A DNA stretch of 64,000 nucleotides from Natronospira proteinivora (GCF_024170465.1 NZ_JALJYF010000001.1:1054001-1118000); one strand, 5' to 3'; numbered from the stretch's first letter, positions 25,344 to 33,806 are shown. Notes: generated by a model from the sequence alone, not told the origin. Numbers and translations are program-made.

Positions 25344-25789
25344 TGAAAAGTATTGCCGCATTGATCGCCGGCGCCCTATTTGGCCTGGGCCTGGCCATCT
25401 CGCAAATGATCAATCCCTTGAAGGTCCTGGCTTTTCTGGATGTTCTGGGTCACTGGGACCCCAGCCTCGCTTTTGTCATGGGCGGTGCCATCGCCGTAAC
25501 ACTGCCCGGCTTTGCGCTGCTGAAACGATGGGAGCAACCAATCCTGGCCCCACGCTTTCAATGGCCTCAACGCGAAGACATCGACCTTCGCCTGCTCACA
25601 GGTGCCGGACTATTCGGCATCGGCTGGGGGCTGGCAGGTTACTGCCCAGGACCGGGCATCGCTGCCATTGCGCTGAATGTGCGGGAATCGGCCTTTATCG
25701 AGCCGTTTCTATTCACCGCCGCTATGGCCGTCGGCTTCCTGCTCTGGCCATGGATTGACCGTCTACTATCCAAGCGGCCACAGAAATAA
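25343..25789 (+). CDS. pmpB: YeeE/YedE-family membrane protein, PmpB-like
   Basis: This is the second half-carrier, 148 residues with about four helices. It has the DUF395 motif GLAGYCPGPGIAAI (Cys101) matching the PmpB half. It starts on the last base of the pmpA stop (TGATG), so both halves are made in equal amounts and presumably form a heteromeric pore like fused YeeE. A SulP gene follows after 18 bases. Confidence 0.88.
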   Translation: MKSIAALIAGALFGLGLAISQMINPLKVLAFLDVLGHWDPSLAFVMGGAIAVTLPGFALLKRWEQPILAPRFQWPQREDIDLRLLTGAGLFGIGWGLAGYCPGPGIAAIALNVRESAFIEPFLFTAAMAVGFLLWPWIDRLLSKRPQK

Positions 25790-25807
25790 GGGACGAGGGA
25801 GGCATCA

Positions 25808-27547
25808 GTGACGCGTGATCAGATTCGCTTGGCCGCAGACTGGTGGCAAGATGTTGTCCCAAGCACCCTTGCCCGCGATGCCATTGCGGGCCTGGTGATT
25901 GCGGCGCTGCTGGTTCCTCAGGGGATGGCCTATGCCATGTTGGCGGGTTTGCCCCCTGAGATGGGCCTCTATGCTTCGCTATTACCCCCCGCGCTTTATG
26001 CTGTATTCGGCAGTAGTCGTTATCTGGCAGTAGGCCCGGTGGCTGTCATCTCACTGATGGTGGCTACCGCCACGGCTACACTGGGGCAACGGCACGGAAT
26101 CGACCCCATGGTCGCCGCCCCGGCGCTGGCCTTCATGTCCGGCCTGATCCTGCTGATCATGGGTCTGCTCAGACTGGGTTTTCTCACGCACTTTCTTTCT
26201 CGCCCTGTGCTTCTCGGCTTCATGACGGCCGCAGCCATTCTAATTGGCCTTAGTCAGCTCCCTCACGCCCTGGGCCTGTCTGTAGATGCCCGGGCACCAC
26301 TTGGCCAGATCCAGGAAGTGTTCGGGCAGCTAGGCGCAGTCAGCATGCTCACTGCGGGACTCACCGTGGGCACCATTCTGCTCATCCTTCTCATCGGTGG
26401 CCCCCTCGCCCGCCGCCTGCGTCAGCTCTGGCCACATGCCGGCTCTATCGTGGGCCGCATGGGTGCGCTTTTCGCTGTCACTTTCGGCATTGGACTGGCC
26501 ATGTTTACTGGCCTCTCAGATCACCTCAGCCAGATCGGCGAAATCCCCCGGGGGCTTCCACGGCCGGAATGGCCAGCGCTGGAAATCGTCTGGATACTGG
26601 AGCTGAGCGGCATGGCCTTCCTGATCTCATTGGTTGGGCTGATGGAAAGCGTCTCGATTGGCCGGGGCCTGGCCGCTCGCGATAATGAAGATGTACAACC
26701 GAATCGGGAGTTACTGGGCATCGGCCTGTCCAACCTGGGGGCCGGTCTCAGTGGTGCCTACCCGGTCACCGGCGGCCTTTCCCGCACCGTGGTGGCAAAA
26801 GATGCGGGTGCCGTCACACCACTGGCTGGATTATTCGCCGCCCTGGCCGTATCACTGGTCCTGCTGTTCGCGACACCCTTGTTGGCAGAACTCCCCCGGG
26901 CTGTTCTCGCGGGAATCATCCTCCTCGCGATAGTGCAGCTGCTGGACGTGCATGCGGTTCAGGAAACCTGGCGATACAACCGGGGCGATGCGGCGGTGAT
27001 CGGTATCACCTTTTTCGGGGTGTTATCGCTTGGTGTGGAAGTGGGGTTGATCGTTGGGATCATGGTCTCTATCGGCCTCCTGCTGTGGCGCATTAGCCAG
27101 CCTCATGTGGCCATGGTTGGCCGGGTTCCCGGTAGCGAGCATTTCCGCAATAGAGAGCGTCATGCGGTGGAAACCTTGACTGGCGTCTGCTTTATTCGCG
27201 TGGATGAAAGCCTGCAATTCCCCAATAGCCGCTTCTTGAGAGATACCGTGTTGGAGACCATTCGCGATAACAGCGATATCCAATCCATCGTGCTGGTCTG
27301 CAGCGCAATCAATGACATCGATAGCACCGCCCTGGCAACGCTAGAAGAACTCGATCTTTCCCTCAAGGCCAGAGGCATGGTCATGCACCTGTCCGAGGTA
27401 AAGGGCCCAGTGCTTGATCAACTCCTGAAAGTAGATTTCCCGTCCAAGCTCTCACCTGGCCGAATCTTTTTCACTAACCAGGATGCCTTTAGTGCCTTGC
27501 AGGAAAACCACTCCCGATGCAGATCCAAAAAGGAAATTAAATCATGA
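25808..27547 (+). CDS. SulP-family anion transporter with STAS domain
   Basis: This transporter has 579 residues. A ~14-helix SLC26/SulP core covers residues ~20-430, including GLVIAALLVPQGMAYAMLAG and GAYPVTGGLSRTVVAKDAG. A C-terminal cytoplasmic STAS domain (~450-565) has SIVLVCSAINDIDSTALATLEEL. Family members carry sulfate, bicarbonate or other anions. In this operon, export of sulfite or sulfate made by the dioxygenase, or sulfate uptake, is the likeliest role by context. The GTG start at 25808 has GGGAGG upstream. It ends in a 4-base overlap with the DsrE-family gene. Confidence 0.9.
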   Translation: MTRDQIRLAADWWQDVVPSTLARDAIAGLVIAALLVPQGMAYAMLAGLPPEMGLYASLLPPALYAVFGSSRYLAVGPVAVISLMVATATATLGQRHGIDPMVAAPALAFMSGLILLIMGLLRLGFLTHFLSRPVLLGFMTAAAILIGLSQLPHALGLSVDARAPLGQIQEVFGQLGAVSMLTAGLTVGTILLILLIGGPLARRLRQLWPHAGSIVGRMGALFAVTFGIGLAMFTGLSDHLSQIGEIPRGLPRPEWPALEIVWILELSGMAFLISLVGLMESVSIGRGLAARDNEDVQPNRELLGIGLSNLGAGLSGAYPVTGGLSRTVVAKDAGAVTPLAGLFAALAVSLVLLFATPLLAELPRAVLAGIILLAIVQLLDVHAVQETWRYNRGDAAVIGITFFGVLSLGVEVGLIVGIMVSIGLLLWRISQPHVAMVGRVPGSEHFRNRERHAVETLTGVCFIRVDESLQFPNSRFLRDTVLETIRDNSDIQSIVLVCSAINDIDSTALATLEELDLSLKARGMVMHLSEVKGPVLDQLLKVDFPSKLSPGRIFFTNQDAFSALQENHSRCRSKKEIKS

Positions 27548-28020
27548 AAACATCAACCATCAGGATAATCAGCAGTCTTGCTCTTTCCCTGGTCTTATCG
27601 CTAAGTGCAGTGCAAGCTGGCGAAAACCAAGGCCATAAGAAAGGCCGCCACATGGATGGCAGTCAGAAAGAACTTTTCGTGACAGTCACCTCTGACGACA
27701 ACATGACCCAGGGCATGGCCCTGGTTCTAGCCAATCAATCGCTGGACCAAGGGGCCGATGTTCGTATTCTGCTCTGCGGACCAGGTGGACGGCTGGCCAT
27801 TGAAGGCGAAACCGGCGAAGCCCTGGCACCCCGGGATGTCACCCCTCAGCAGCTCCTGCAGCGACTCATGGATGAAGGTGCCAAAGTGGAGGTATGCGCC
27901 ATTTTCCTCCCCAATACGGATTACGGAGAAGATCAGCTACTGGAAGGCATCGGGTCCGCTAATCCAACTGATGTCGCTGAACACATGCTGAAACGCCATG
28001 TGCATTTTTTCACTTTCTAA
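27544..28020 (+). CDS. Exported DsrE-family protein
   Basis: This protein of 158 residues has a signal peptide (cleavage after residue 25, AVQA). The single DsrE/DsrF-like domain includes LFVTVTSDDNMTQGMALVLANQSLDQGADVRI, with pieces such as LLCGPGG and EVCAIFLPN. Cys in LLCGPGG and EVCAI are candidate persulfide carriers. DsrE-like proteins move sulfane sulfur between proteins; a periplasmic one fits handling of incoming persulfide or thiosulfate. It is coupled to the SulP gene by ATGA. The mature N-terminus is His/Lys-rich. Confidence 0.85.
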   Translation: MKTSTIRIISSLALSLVLSLSAVQAGENQGHKKGRHMDGSQKELFVTVTSDDNMTQGMALVLANQSLDQGADVRILLCGPGGRLAIEGETGEALAPRDVTPQQLLQRLMDEGAKVEVCAIFLPNTDYGEDQLLEGIGSANPTDVAEHMLKRHVHFFTF

Positions 28021-28092
28021 ACCATTGGAAGGACGGATAATGCTGACACCACCATCGAATGCACTATGATTTGCGCAGTGAGAAGATAAAAC

Positions 28093-28608
28093 ATGGATAT
28101 TCGCAGGCTCGACAAAAAACTCTCGGTCAGCCCACAGATTAGCGCTGGCGATCTTGTCGCAATATACGCTACAGGCTTCCGCACCCTCATTTGCAACCGT
28201 CCCGACGGCGAAGAACCCGCGCAGCCGGATTTTGAGGAAATCGAGACGGCGGCGAAGAACACAGGATTGGAGACGCGGCATTTACCGGTCACCTCAGGCA
28301 TGGTGAGCGACAAGGATGTCGCAGAGTTCGAGCAGGCGCTGCGCGAGCTGCCCGGACCGGTTTTTGCCTACTGCCGGTCTGGCATGCGCTCGGCCATACT
28401 TTGGGCATTGAGTCAGGCAAGGCACAAGTCATCGTCTGAGATCCTGGGAACCGCCAGGGCAGCGGGTTACGATCTTGGAAAGATTGAACAGCGCATTGCT
28501 AATGTTGCCAACGCTACCAGCAATGCGGACGGTTTCCATTCCATGGGGAATGCACCATACATACCGCATGAGCATTTTTCAGGGCAGTTTCTTATTCGGC
28601 GATCGTAG
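28093..28608 (+). CDS. DUF442/TIGR01244-family sulfurtransferase
   Basis: This cytoplasmic protein of 171 residues has a dual-specificity-phosphatase-like fold used as a rhodanese. The catalytic loop is YCRSGMRS with Cys94. The upstream KLSVSPQISAGDLVAI segment is typical of the family. In Blh proteins this domain is fused in front of the persulfide dioxygenase and makes or passes persulfide. Here it is a stand-alone gene ending the operon, 72 bases after dsrE. The C-terminal ~50 residues (after ARAAGYDLGKIEQRIA) extend beyond the core. Confidence 0.85.
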   Translation: MDIRRLDKKLSVSPQISAGDLVAIYATGFRTLICNRPDGEEPAQPDFEEIETAAKNTGLETRHLPVTSGMVSDKDVAEFEQALRELPGPVFAYCRSGMRSAILWALSQARHKSSSEILGTARAAGYDLGKIEQRIANVANATSNADGFHSMGNAPYIPHEHFSGQFLIRRS

Positions 28609-28754
28609 TTCATAACAAGTCCTCGTAAAAACCAATTTAATTGTTATGCCAATCAAGCAATGTGCGCGATCTTCGAAAAATGCGCGCCCCCTTGGTCAAG
28701 GCAATTGAAGTTGGCATGATCGCCCAAGTCTATTTATTCGCGGGAGCGTTGCGG

Positions 28755-29951
28755 ATGTCACTTGAGTTAGCCAACAAGGTAATGCAGGGGAGTCGAGATC
28801 TTTTTCCCGGTCTACGCTTTGACGTTTATGCCAACCATGCCTCGATCTCGCCGTTGAGTGAGCCGGTTTGCACGGCAATCAATGAGGTAATGGCAGCCCA
28901 GGCGCGTGAGGGGGTGGCTTTCTTTCCTGCCGAAGTGGCGCGGCGCGAGCGGCTTCGGGGGCAGCTGGCCAGCTTGGTGGGTACGGAGGCTGAGGATATC
29001 GCTCTGGTAGAAAATACCACGGCGGGGGTGGTGGCCGTTGCCGGCTCCCTGCCCTGGCGACAGGGTGATCGGGTGCTGGTGTTTTCCGGAGAGTTCCCCA
29101 CCAATATCACCCCCTGGCAGCAGGCGGCCCGACGTCATGGGCTGGAGCTGGTCTGGATGGATGCCGACGATTTTCGTCGTGACCGGGCCGCAGCGCTTGA
29201 GGCCTTCGAGCAGCATCTGGCTCAAGGCGTGCGCCTGGTGGCCGTCAGTGCGGTGCAGTTCACCACCGGCCAGCTGATGCCGCTCGCCACCATGGGATAT
29301 CTATGCCGTCGGCATGGCAGCGAATTCTTTGTAGATGCCATCCAGGCAGCCGGCATCGTGCCGCTGGACGTGAAGACGATGGATATTGATTACCTGGCCT
29401 GCGGCAGCCACAAGTGGCTGATGGGCCCGGAAGGAGTGGGCTTTGTCTATATTGCCCCGGAGAAAGCCGAAACGCTTGAGCCTAATCTGGCCGGCTGGAT
29501 CAGCCATGAGGACGCATTTGAGTTTCTTACAGGCGGGCCGGAAACCCTGCGTTATGACCGTCCCTTCCAGCGTGGTGCCCGCATGCTGGAAAGCGGCACG
29601 TTCAATTCCATCGGCTGCGCCGGGTTGGAGGCCAGCCTGGGCCTGATCCAGTCCATCGGGGTGGAAACCATCCACGCCCATGTACAGACATGGCTGGATG
29701 TCCTGGAGTCGCAACTGCTGGAGCGGGGTTTTGAAAGCGCCCGCATGCCCGAAACGGAGAACCGCTCGGGGATTCTCAGTGTATGGCCGCCGGATCACCG
29801 CCCAGCGGCAGACTGGGCGGCGGACCTGGCCGAAGAGGGCATTTCCTGTGCCAGCCCCGCCGGCTGGCTACGCTTTGCGCCCCACTGGCCCAATGCCGTC
29901 GAGGAAGTGGCAAGCGTGGTGCAGGCGGTGGATCGTATCCTGGCCCGCTAA
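28755..29951 (+). CDS. PLP-dependent aminotransferase class V-fold protein
   Basis: This protein of about 398 residues belongs to the fold-type I, class V group that includes cysteine desulfurases. The cofactor Lys220 sits in CGSHKWLMGPEG. The PLP ring/phosphate residues are in VENTTAGV, FFVDAIQAAG (Asp194, Gln197) and SAVQFTTGQ. The typical catalytic Cys loop of IscS/SufS is not apparent, so desulfurase activity is uncertain; an isopenicillin N epimerase-like or kynureninase-like enzyme is equally possible. ATG 28755 has GGGAG eight bases upstream. It follows the sulfur operon on the same strand after 146 bases that hold nothing recognisable. Confidence 0.82.
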   Translation: MSLELANKVMQGSRDLFPGLRFDVYANHASISPLSEPVCTAINEVMAAQAREGVAFFPAEVARRERLRGQLASLVGTEAEDIALVENTTAGVVAVAGSLPWRQGDRVLVFSGEFPTNITPWQQAARRHGLELVWMDADDFRRDRAAALEAFEQHLAQGVRLVAVSAVQFTTGQLMPLATMGYLCRRHGSEFFVDAIQAAGIVPLDVKTMDIDYLACGSHKWLMGPEGVGFVYIAPEKAETLEPNLAGWISHEDAFEFLTGGPETLRYDRPFQRGARMLESGTFNSIGCAGLEASLGLIQSIGVETIHAHVQTWLDVLESQLLERGFESARMPETENRSGILSVWPPDHRPAADWAADLAEEGISCASPAGWLRFAPHWPNAVEEVASVVQAVDRILAR

Positions 29952-29972
29952 GCCGAATCTCGCGCAAAGCCC

Positions 29973-30410
29973 TTAGTCAATCCAACCTTGCTTTCTGGCA
30001 TGCACGGAAAGCCACAATAGCAAGGCCCCGATCGCGAAAATCACCAAGGGAAACGGCAGGGCCTCCGCCGGCCCGAGCAAGCCGATGGCATCCAGCACAA
30101 ACAAGACATAGACAAACTGGATGATCACCGCCACCAGTGATACGGCAAACACCCCGACGGCCCAGGCCTTGCGAAACAGCAACCCCAGGCTACCGCCAAG
30201 ACCGGTAAAAATGGCCAGGGCATACAGGGCGAATATCCAGCCCGGGCGTGCCTCATAGAGATGGCGCTGGGCCTCACTCATTTCCTCCAGTGCCGCCTCA
30301 CTGGTCATGGGATCCATAATCAGTGACAGCAATCCAAACAGCATCCAGACCAGCGCAAGCCCGGACACAAGCCAGTACCAACGTGGTGGTCTTGCCAAAT
30401 CAGTACCCAT
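29973..30410 (-). CDS. Small four-helix membrane protein, function unknown
   Basis: This inner-membrane protein of 145 residues has four helices: WYWLVSGLALVWMLFGLLSL, IFALYALAIFTGLGGSLGLL, VGVFAVSLVAVIIQFVYVLF and FPLVIFAIGALLLWLSV. Between helices 1 and 2 lies a short acidic MSEAQRHLYEARPGW loop. Similar proteins are widely annotated without evidence as sugar transporters; no transport motif is visible. AAGGGG lies upstream of the ATG. A broken YCII-like gene lies just upstream on the same strand. Confidence 0.75.
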   Translation of the reverse strand: MGTDLARPPRWYWLVSGLALVWMLFGLLSLIMDPMTSEAALEEMSEAQRHLYEARPGWIFALYALAIFTGLGGSLGLLFRKAWAVGVFAVSLVAVIIQFVYVLFVLDAIGLLGPAEALPFPLVIFAIGALLLWLSVHARKQGWID

Positions 30411-30423
30411 AACGTCCCCTTTA

Positions 30424-30744
30424 TCAAAGGTTCGATTCGCCCTTTTCCAGTACCGAGCGCATCTCCGCTTCCCTTTCCCGCAACTCTGGCATCATCGCCT
30501 CACCAAAACCCTCGGCTTCAAAGACTGGGCGAATCTCGATCTCCGCATCGCTACCCGGCATGGGGTGGGGACAGCGTTTCAACCAGTTTATGGCTTCGTC
30601 CAGGAAATTTACCTCCCATAGCCAGAAATCCGCAATCAGTTTCTTGGTTTCGGCGAATGCCCCATCAATAACAGCCCGCTCATCACCGGAAAAGCGGATC
30701 CTGACGCCCGTGCAGCTTGGTTTGAGGCCCTCCCCGGCCTTCAT
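30424..30744 (-). pseudogene. YCII/DGPF-domain protein lacking its N-terminus
   Basis: The 106-residue frame matches the C-terminal two thirds of YCII-related (PhnB/DGPF) proteins. It has FSGDERAVIDGAFAETK, where relatives have DGPFAETK, then LIADFWLWEV and CPHPMPGSDAEIEIRPVFE. The N-terminal ~40 residues, which hold the first strand and helix (relatives begin MxFMLLVK...), are absent. The frame begins in mid-domain at KAGEGLKPS, only 18 bases after the ArsR-family stop. The Pro of the DGPF motif is Ala. It is probably a remnant of a deletion; a truncated but expressed protein cannot be excluded. Confidence 0.65.
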
Positions 30745-30762
30745 CCGCTAGCCCACTCTGAT

Positions 30763-31083
30763 TCACTCAGGCGCGCAATACAGTTCGTAGAGCTTGCCCA
30801 TCAACTCCAGCACCTTGGGGTCGGCTATTCGATAAAAGATGGTCTGGGATTCACGCCGAGTTTCCACCAGGCCCTCCTGGCGAAAGCGGGCCAGGTGTTG
30901 TGACAAAGCTGACTGGCTAAGGGGAACCTCCTGATTCAACTCGGAAACCGACCGCTCCCCCTCCACCAGGGCACACAACACCATCAAGCGATGGGAATTA
31001 GCCAGTACCTTAAGGATACGGGCAGCTTCTTCGGAATGCGCCGACATTTCCTTTGGAGAGGGCATATGTGAGGCAGAAGACAT
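30763..31083 (-). CDS. bigR: ArsR-family persulfide-sensing repressor (BigR/SqrR/YgaV-like)
   Basis: This winged-helix repressor of about 106 residues has the recognition helix in PLSQSALSQHLARFRQEGLV. Cys37 (LMVLCALVEG) and Cys103 (LYELYCAPE) are 66 residues apart, the same separation as the sensor cysteines of SqrR (C41/C107) and BigR (C42/C108). These form a di- or tetrasulfide link when persulfides are present and release DNA. The sequence upstream of the gene shares ATATTAGCAA with the sulfur operon 7 kb away, so it probably represses both. ATG 31083 is my choice; other in-frame starts (TTG 31110, an ATG a few codons in) exist. Confidence 0.85.
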   Translation of the reverse strand: MSSASHMPSPKEMSAHSEEAARILKVLANSHRLMVLCALVEGERSVSELNQEVPLSQSALSQHLARFRQEGLVETRRESQTIFYRIADPKVLELMGKLYELYCAPE

Positions 31084-31125
31084 TTCAGTCGTTTTCCCCT
31101 GATCATACAAATGGCGCGACCCATC

Positions 31126-31135
31126 ATATTAGCAA
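31126..31135. promoter_or_regulatory. Operator half-site upstream of the BigR-like gene
   Basis: ATATTAGCAA is identical to the complement of 23963-23972 in front of the persulfide dioxygenase operon. Position, 16-43 bases before the possible start codons, suits autoregulation. Only one clear half of the dyad is seen here. Confidence 0.5.
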
Positions 31136-31228
31136 GTGCTGAAAAGGAATCCCAGCCTCCCATGGTCCCTACACAGGAAGACGAGGCATTGACCTGCCCC
31201 CCGCCATCCCCTACAATGCTGCGCTTTC

Positions 31229-31303
31229 GGGCGATTAGCTCAGTGGGAGAGCACTGCCTTCACACGGCAGGGGTCGCTGGTTCAAGTCCAGCATCGCCCA
31301 CCA
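31229..31303 (+). tRNA. tRNA-Val (anticodon CAC)
   Basis: The 75-base cloverleaf has acceptor GGGCGAT/ATCGCCC, discriminator A and an encoded CCA. The D-arm is TTAGCTCAGTGGGAGAGC, the anticodon stem-loop CTGCC-TTCACAC-GGCAG gives CAC, and the T-arm is CTGGTTCAAGTCCAG. It is a single-gene transcription unit with its own terminator. Confidence 0.96.
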
Positions 31304-31311
31304 GAATTGCC

Positions 31312-31342
31312 AAGCCGGATCCAGTGGATCCGGCTTTTTTTT
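31312..31342 (+). terminator. Terminator of tRNA-Val
   Basis: AAGCCGGATCC (31312-31322) and GGATCCGGCTT (31326-31336) form a perfect 11-bp stem with a 3-base loop, followed by an unbroken T-run to 31342. Confidence 0.95.
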
Positions 31343-31440
31343 GGCTCGCCTGAGCATACCTTTACCTGAACTAGTTGATCGGCATTTCCCTGCCAAGGCG
31401 GGCCTGTGTAGACTCGGTTCATGCTAGCCTTGGGGAAGGA

Positions 31441-31471
31441 CTCCCGGGAATCTGAGTATTCAGACTGGGAG
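31441..31471 (+). promoter_or_regulatory. Leader hairpin that covers the diguanylate cyclase ribosome site
   Basis: CTCCC (31441-31445) can pair with GGGAG (31467-31471) and TCTGA (31451-31455) with TCAGA (31460-31464). The right arm is part of the Shine-Dalgarno sequence GGGAGGGGG before ATG 31477, so folding would hide it. Confidence 0.4.
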
Positions 31472-31476
31472 GGGGC

Positions 31477-32613
31477 ATGCGGGATAAATTACAAACATTT
31501 CAAGAATACTACTTCCCCAGCGTTCCACCGGCGCTCCATCCGGAGTTCGAACATTTCCAGCAACAAGTCGCCCGCCGACTGTCGGTTCTTGCGGCCGGGC
31601 TTATCCTGCTGATATTGCCCCTCTTCCAGCTCTTCGAGACCACCAGTGGCCACTTTAGCACCACAGCCTTGTACCACCAGGGCCAAATGCGTCTCCCCGT
31701 GGTTGTCCTGGCCATGCTGGTGATCATGCTGCGTCTGCTCCGCCCCCAGGGTCAATGGCCACGACCGGCCATGCTGACGCTGGGTTTTGCCCTGATATGC
31801 ATGGTCCTGGGCATGCTCCTCTATCATCTTCACTGGGGGACCGGGTATGCCATGACCCTTTTCAGCGGGCTGGTCATGTCCCTTGCCGTCACGTCGATTC
31901 TCGCCACCCGCGGATCCCGGGACCTGCTGATCATCTATCTAATCCCCGGCTTGTTTTTCATCGCCGGTTTAGCCTTATTGGAAATCCCGCTGAGAAGTGA
32001 AGGACTGACACTGATCGTTCCCCTGATGACCGTCGTCATTGGCGTGATATTGGCTGAGAACCACTATCGTGGCTTTGTCACGATGTTTCTGCTTACCCAC
32101 CACCTGAAACGCAGCGCCACCACCGACCCTCTGACCGGATTGCTGAATCGTCGGGCCACACAATCCATTCTTGATCTTGAATGTGCTCGGGCCAAACGTC
32201 ACGACCTACACTTTGCCGTGATTATGGCCGATCTTGATCGTTTCAAGCGGGTAAATGATCAGTACGGGCACGAGGTGGGCGACGAAGTCCTGCGGGAACT
32301 GGCCGGCCGTCTAAGCGCCTCAGTCCGGAAAGAAGACTCGGTGGCTCGCTGGGGAGGCGAGGAGTTTCTGGTGCTGTTGAGGGAGGACCGACCAGAACTT
32401 GTCATGCAAGTAGCGGAGAAGATTCGCCAAGCCGTGGCCGGACAGTCCTTCGCCACCAAGGCCGGGCCGCTTTCCATCACCATCAGCCTGGGGGGGGCCT
32501 GTCACACCGGGGAAGAGCCCGCCGAGGCCACCATTTCCCGCGCCGACACGGCCCTTTATCAGGCCAAGGAAGCGGGTCGCAACCAAACAATGCTGGCTAA
32601 ACCGGAGTCCTAA
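31477..32613 (+). CDS. Membrane-bound diguanylate cyclase (GGDEF)
   Basis: This protein has 378 residues. Six predicted helices (~35-205) precede a cytoplasmic GGDEF domain. The active site is GGEEF (293-297), the substrate region includes DLDRFKRVNDQYGHEVGDEVL, and the product-inhibition RxxD (RKED, 284-287) lies five residues before the GGEEF. It therefore probably makes cyclic di-GMP with feedback control. The N-terminal membrane part is not a named sensor that I recognise. Together with the HD-GYP protein at 13.6 kb it shows synthesis and breakdown of c-di-GMP. The ribosome site lies in a possible hairpin. Confidence 0.92.
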   Translation: MRDKLQTFQEYYFPSVPPALHPEFEHFQQQVARRLSVLAAGLILLILPLFQLFETTSGHFSTTALYHQGQMRLPVVVLAMLVIMLRLLRPQGQWPRPAMLTLGFALICMVLGMLLYHLHWGTGYAMTLFSGLVMSLAVTSILATRGSRDLLIIYLIPGLFFIAGLALLEIPLRSEGLTLIVPLMTVVIGVILAENHYRGFVTMFLLTHHLKRSATTDPLTGLLNRRATQSILDLECARAKRHDLHFAVIMADLDRFKRVNDQYGHEVGDEVLRELAGRLSASVRKEDSVARWGGEEFLVLLREDRPELVMQVAEKIRQAVAGQSFATKAGPLSITISLGGACHTGEEPAEATISRADTALYQAKEAGRNQTMLAKPES

Positions 32614-32692
32614 TCCAAACCTACCAAGGGGGGACGACAGCAAGGGCCTTGCCTTATACTGGCACCCATCCATACGGTTTTTGGAGGTGGCT

Positions 32693-33802
32693 TTGTCCCG
32701 CCCATCGTCACAGTCCAGTCCATCCAGCCTGCTCGGCCTGGCCGTCATCCTCTTGAGTCTGACCCTGGTGGGCGGCTGCGCCCAAGTCAGGGAGTGGACC
32801 CAATGGGAGGACGATGAGGCTGATACCACCGCCGAAGCGCCGGATAGCGAGCGTAGCCCTTATCGCTACCAGCAAGTGGTCCAATGGCTGCAGGCCGGCG
32901 AGGTGGATGTGGCCGAAGGGGCATTGGCCCGACGTCTGGACAACGCGCCGGATGATGCCCGCGCCCAGCTGTTGATGGAACAGATCCAGGCGGATCCGGG
33001 CACCTATCTGGGGCGTGAAAACATTCACTATGAGGTGCAACCCGGTGACACCCTCTCAGTAATCGCCCAGCACTTTTTGGACGACAACCGGTTGTTTTTC
33101 ATCCTGGCCCGCTACAATGATATCGAGGTGCCGGCGCATCTGGAGGCCGGCGAGACCTTGCGCATCCCCAGCGACTTTCGTGATATCGACGCACAAGCCC
33201 GCTTGGCCAAGCGGCATTCCGACACCCGTGACACCACCGGTGACGTTTGGGGCCATCTGGAACGCGGTGAGCCCGATGAAGCACTGGCCCTGTTCGAGGA
33301 CCAGACACCAGATTCGCTCAACAGTGACGAACAGCGCGCCCTGGCCGAGGCCCATGAGGCCTGGGTGGAAAGGGCCCTCAGCCAGGGCGAACTGACCCTG
33401 GCGGCCAATCGCCTGGAACGGGCCCGGGAAGACGAACCAGACACGGCGGACTGGTCCGACTGGATCGGCCAAGCGGAAAACCGCATGGAATCGGAAACGC
33501 TGTATCGGGACGGCCGCGTCCGAATGAGCGAATCCCCCACCATGGCGGCCAGGCACTTCGCCCGGGTTCTGGAAATCAACCCCGAGCACACCGGTGCCCA
33601 GGCCGGGCTGGATGAGCTGCGCGACACCGTCGTACCGCAGCTCCATCGGGAAGCCATTCTGCTGTATCGCAATCATGAGCTGGATGGCGCCATCGAAACC
33701 TGGGAGGCCCTGCTGCGGGTCGACCCGGATTTCGAACCCGCCCAGGTCTACAAGGCCCGGGCCACCGAGCTTAAGGCGCGTCTGGAGGAATTGGACGAAT
33801 AG
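32693..33802 (+). CDS. LysM and TPR-like lipoprotein
   Basis: This protein of about 369 residues has a lipoprotein signal with lipobox VGGC (TLVGGCAQ). A LysM module follows near residues 105-155 (YEVQPGDTLSVIAQHF...LEAGETLRIP), which binds peptidoglycan. The rest is built of helical TPR-like repeats (LFEDQTPDSLNSDEQRALAEAHEAW; MAARHFARVLEINPEHTGAQ; AIETWEALLRVDPDFEPA). It probably tethers or scaffolds an envelope complex. I choose TTG 32693, five bases after GGAGG; an in-frame GTG (32687) and TTG (32681) are alternatives. It ends four bases before the convergent kinase gene. Confidence 0.8.
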   Translation: MSRPSSQSSPSSLLGLAVILLSLTLVGGCAQVREWTQWEDDEADTTAEAPDSERSPYRYQQVVQWLQAGEVDVAEGALARRLDNAPDDARAQLLMEQIQADPGTYLGRENIHYEVQPGDTLSVIAQHFLDDNRLFFILARYNDIEVPAHLEAGETLRIPSDFRDIDAQARLAKRHSDTRDTTGDVWGHLERGEPDEALALFEDQTPDSLNSDEQRALAEAHEAWVERALSQGELTLAANRLERAREDEPDTADWSDWIGQAENRMESETLYRDGRVRMSESPTMAARHFARVLEINPEHTGAQAGLDELRDTVVPQLHREAILLYRNHELDGAIETWEALLRVDPDFEPAQVYKARATELKARLEELDE

Positions 33803-33806
33803 GCAC

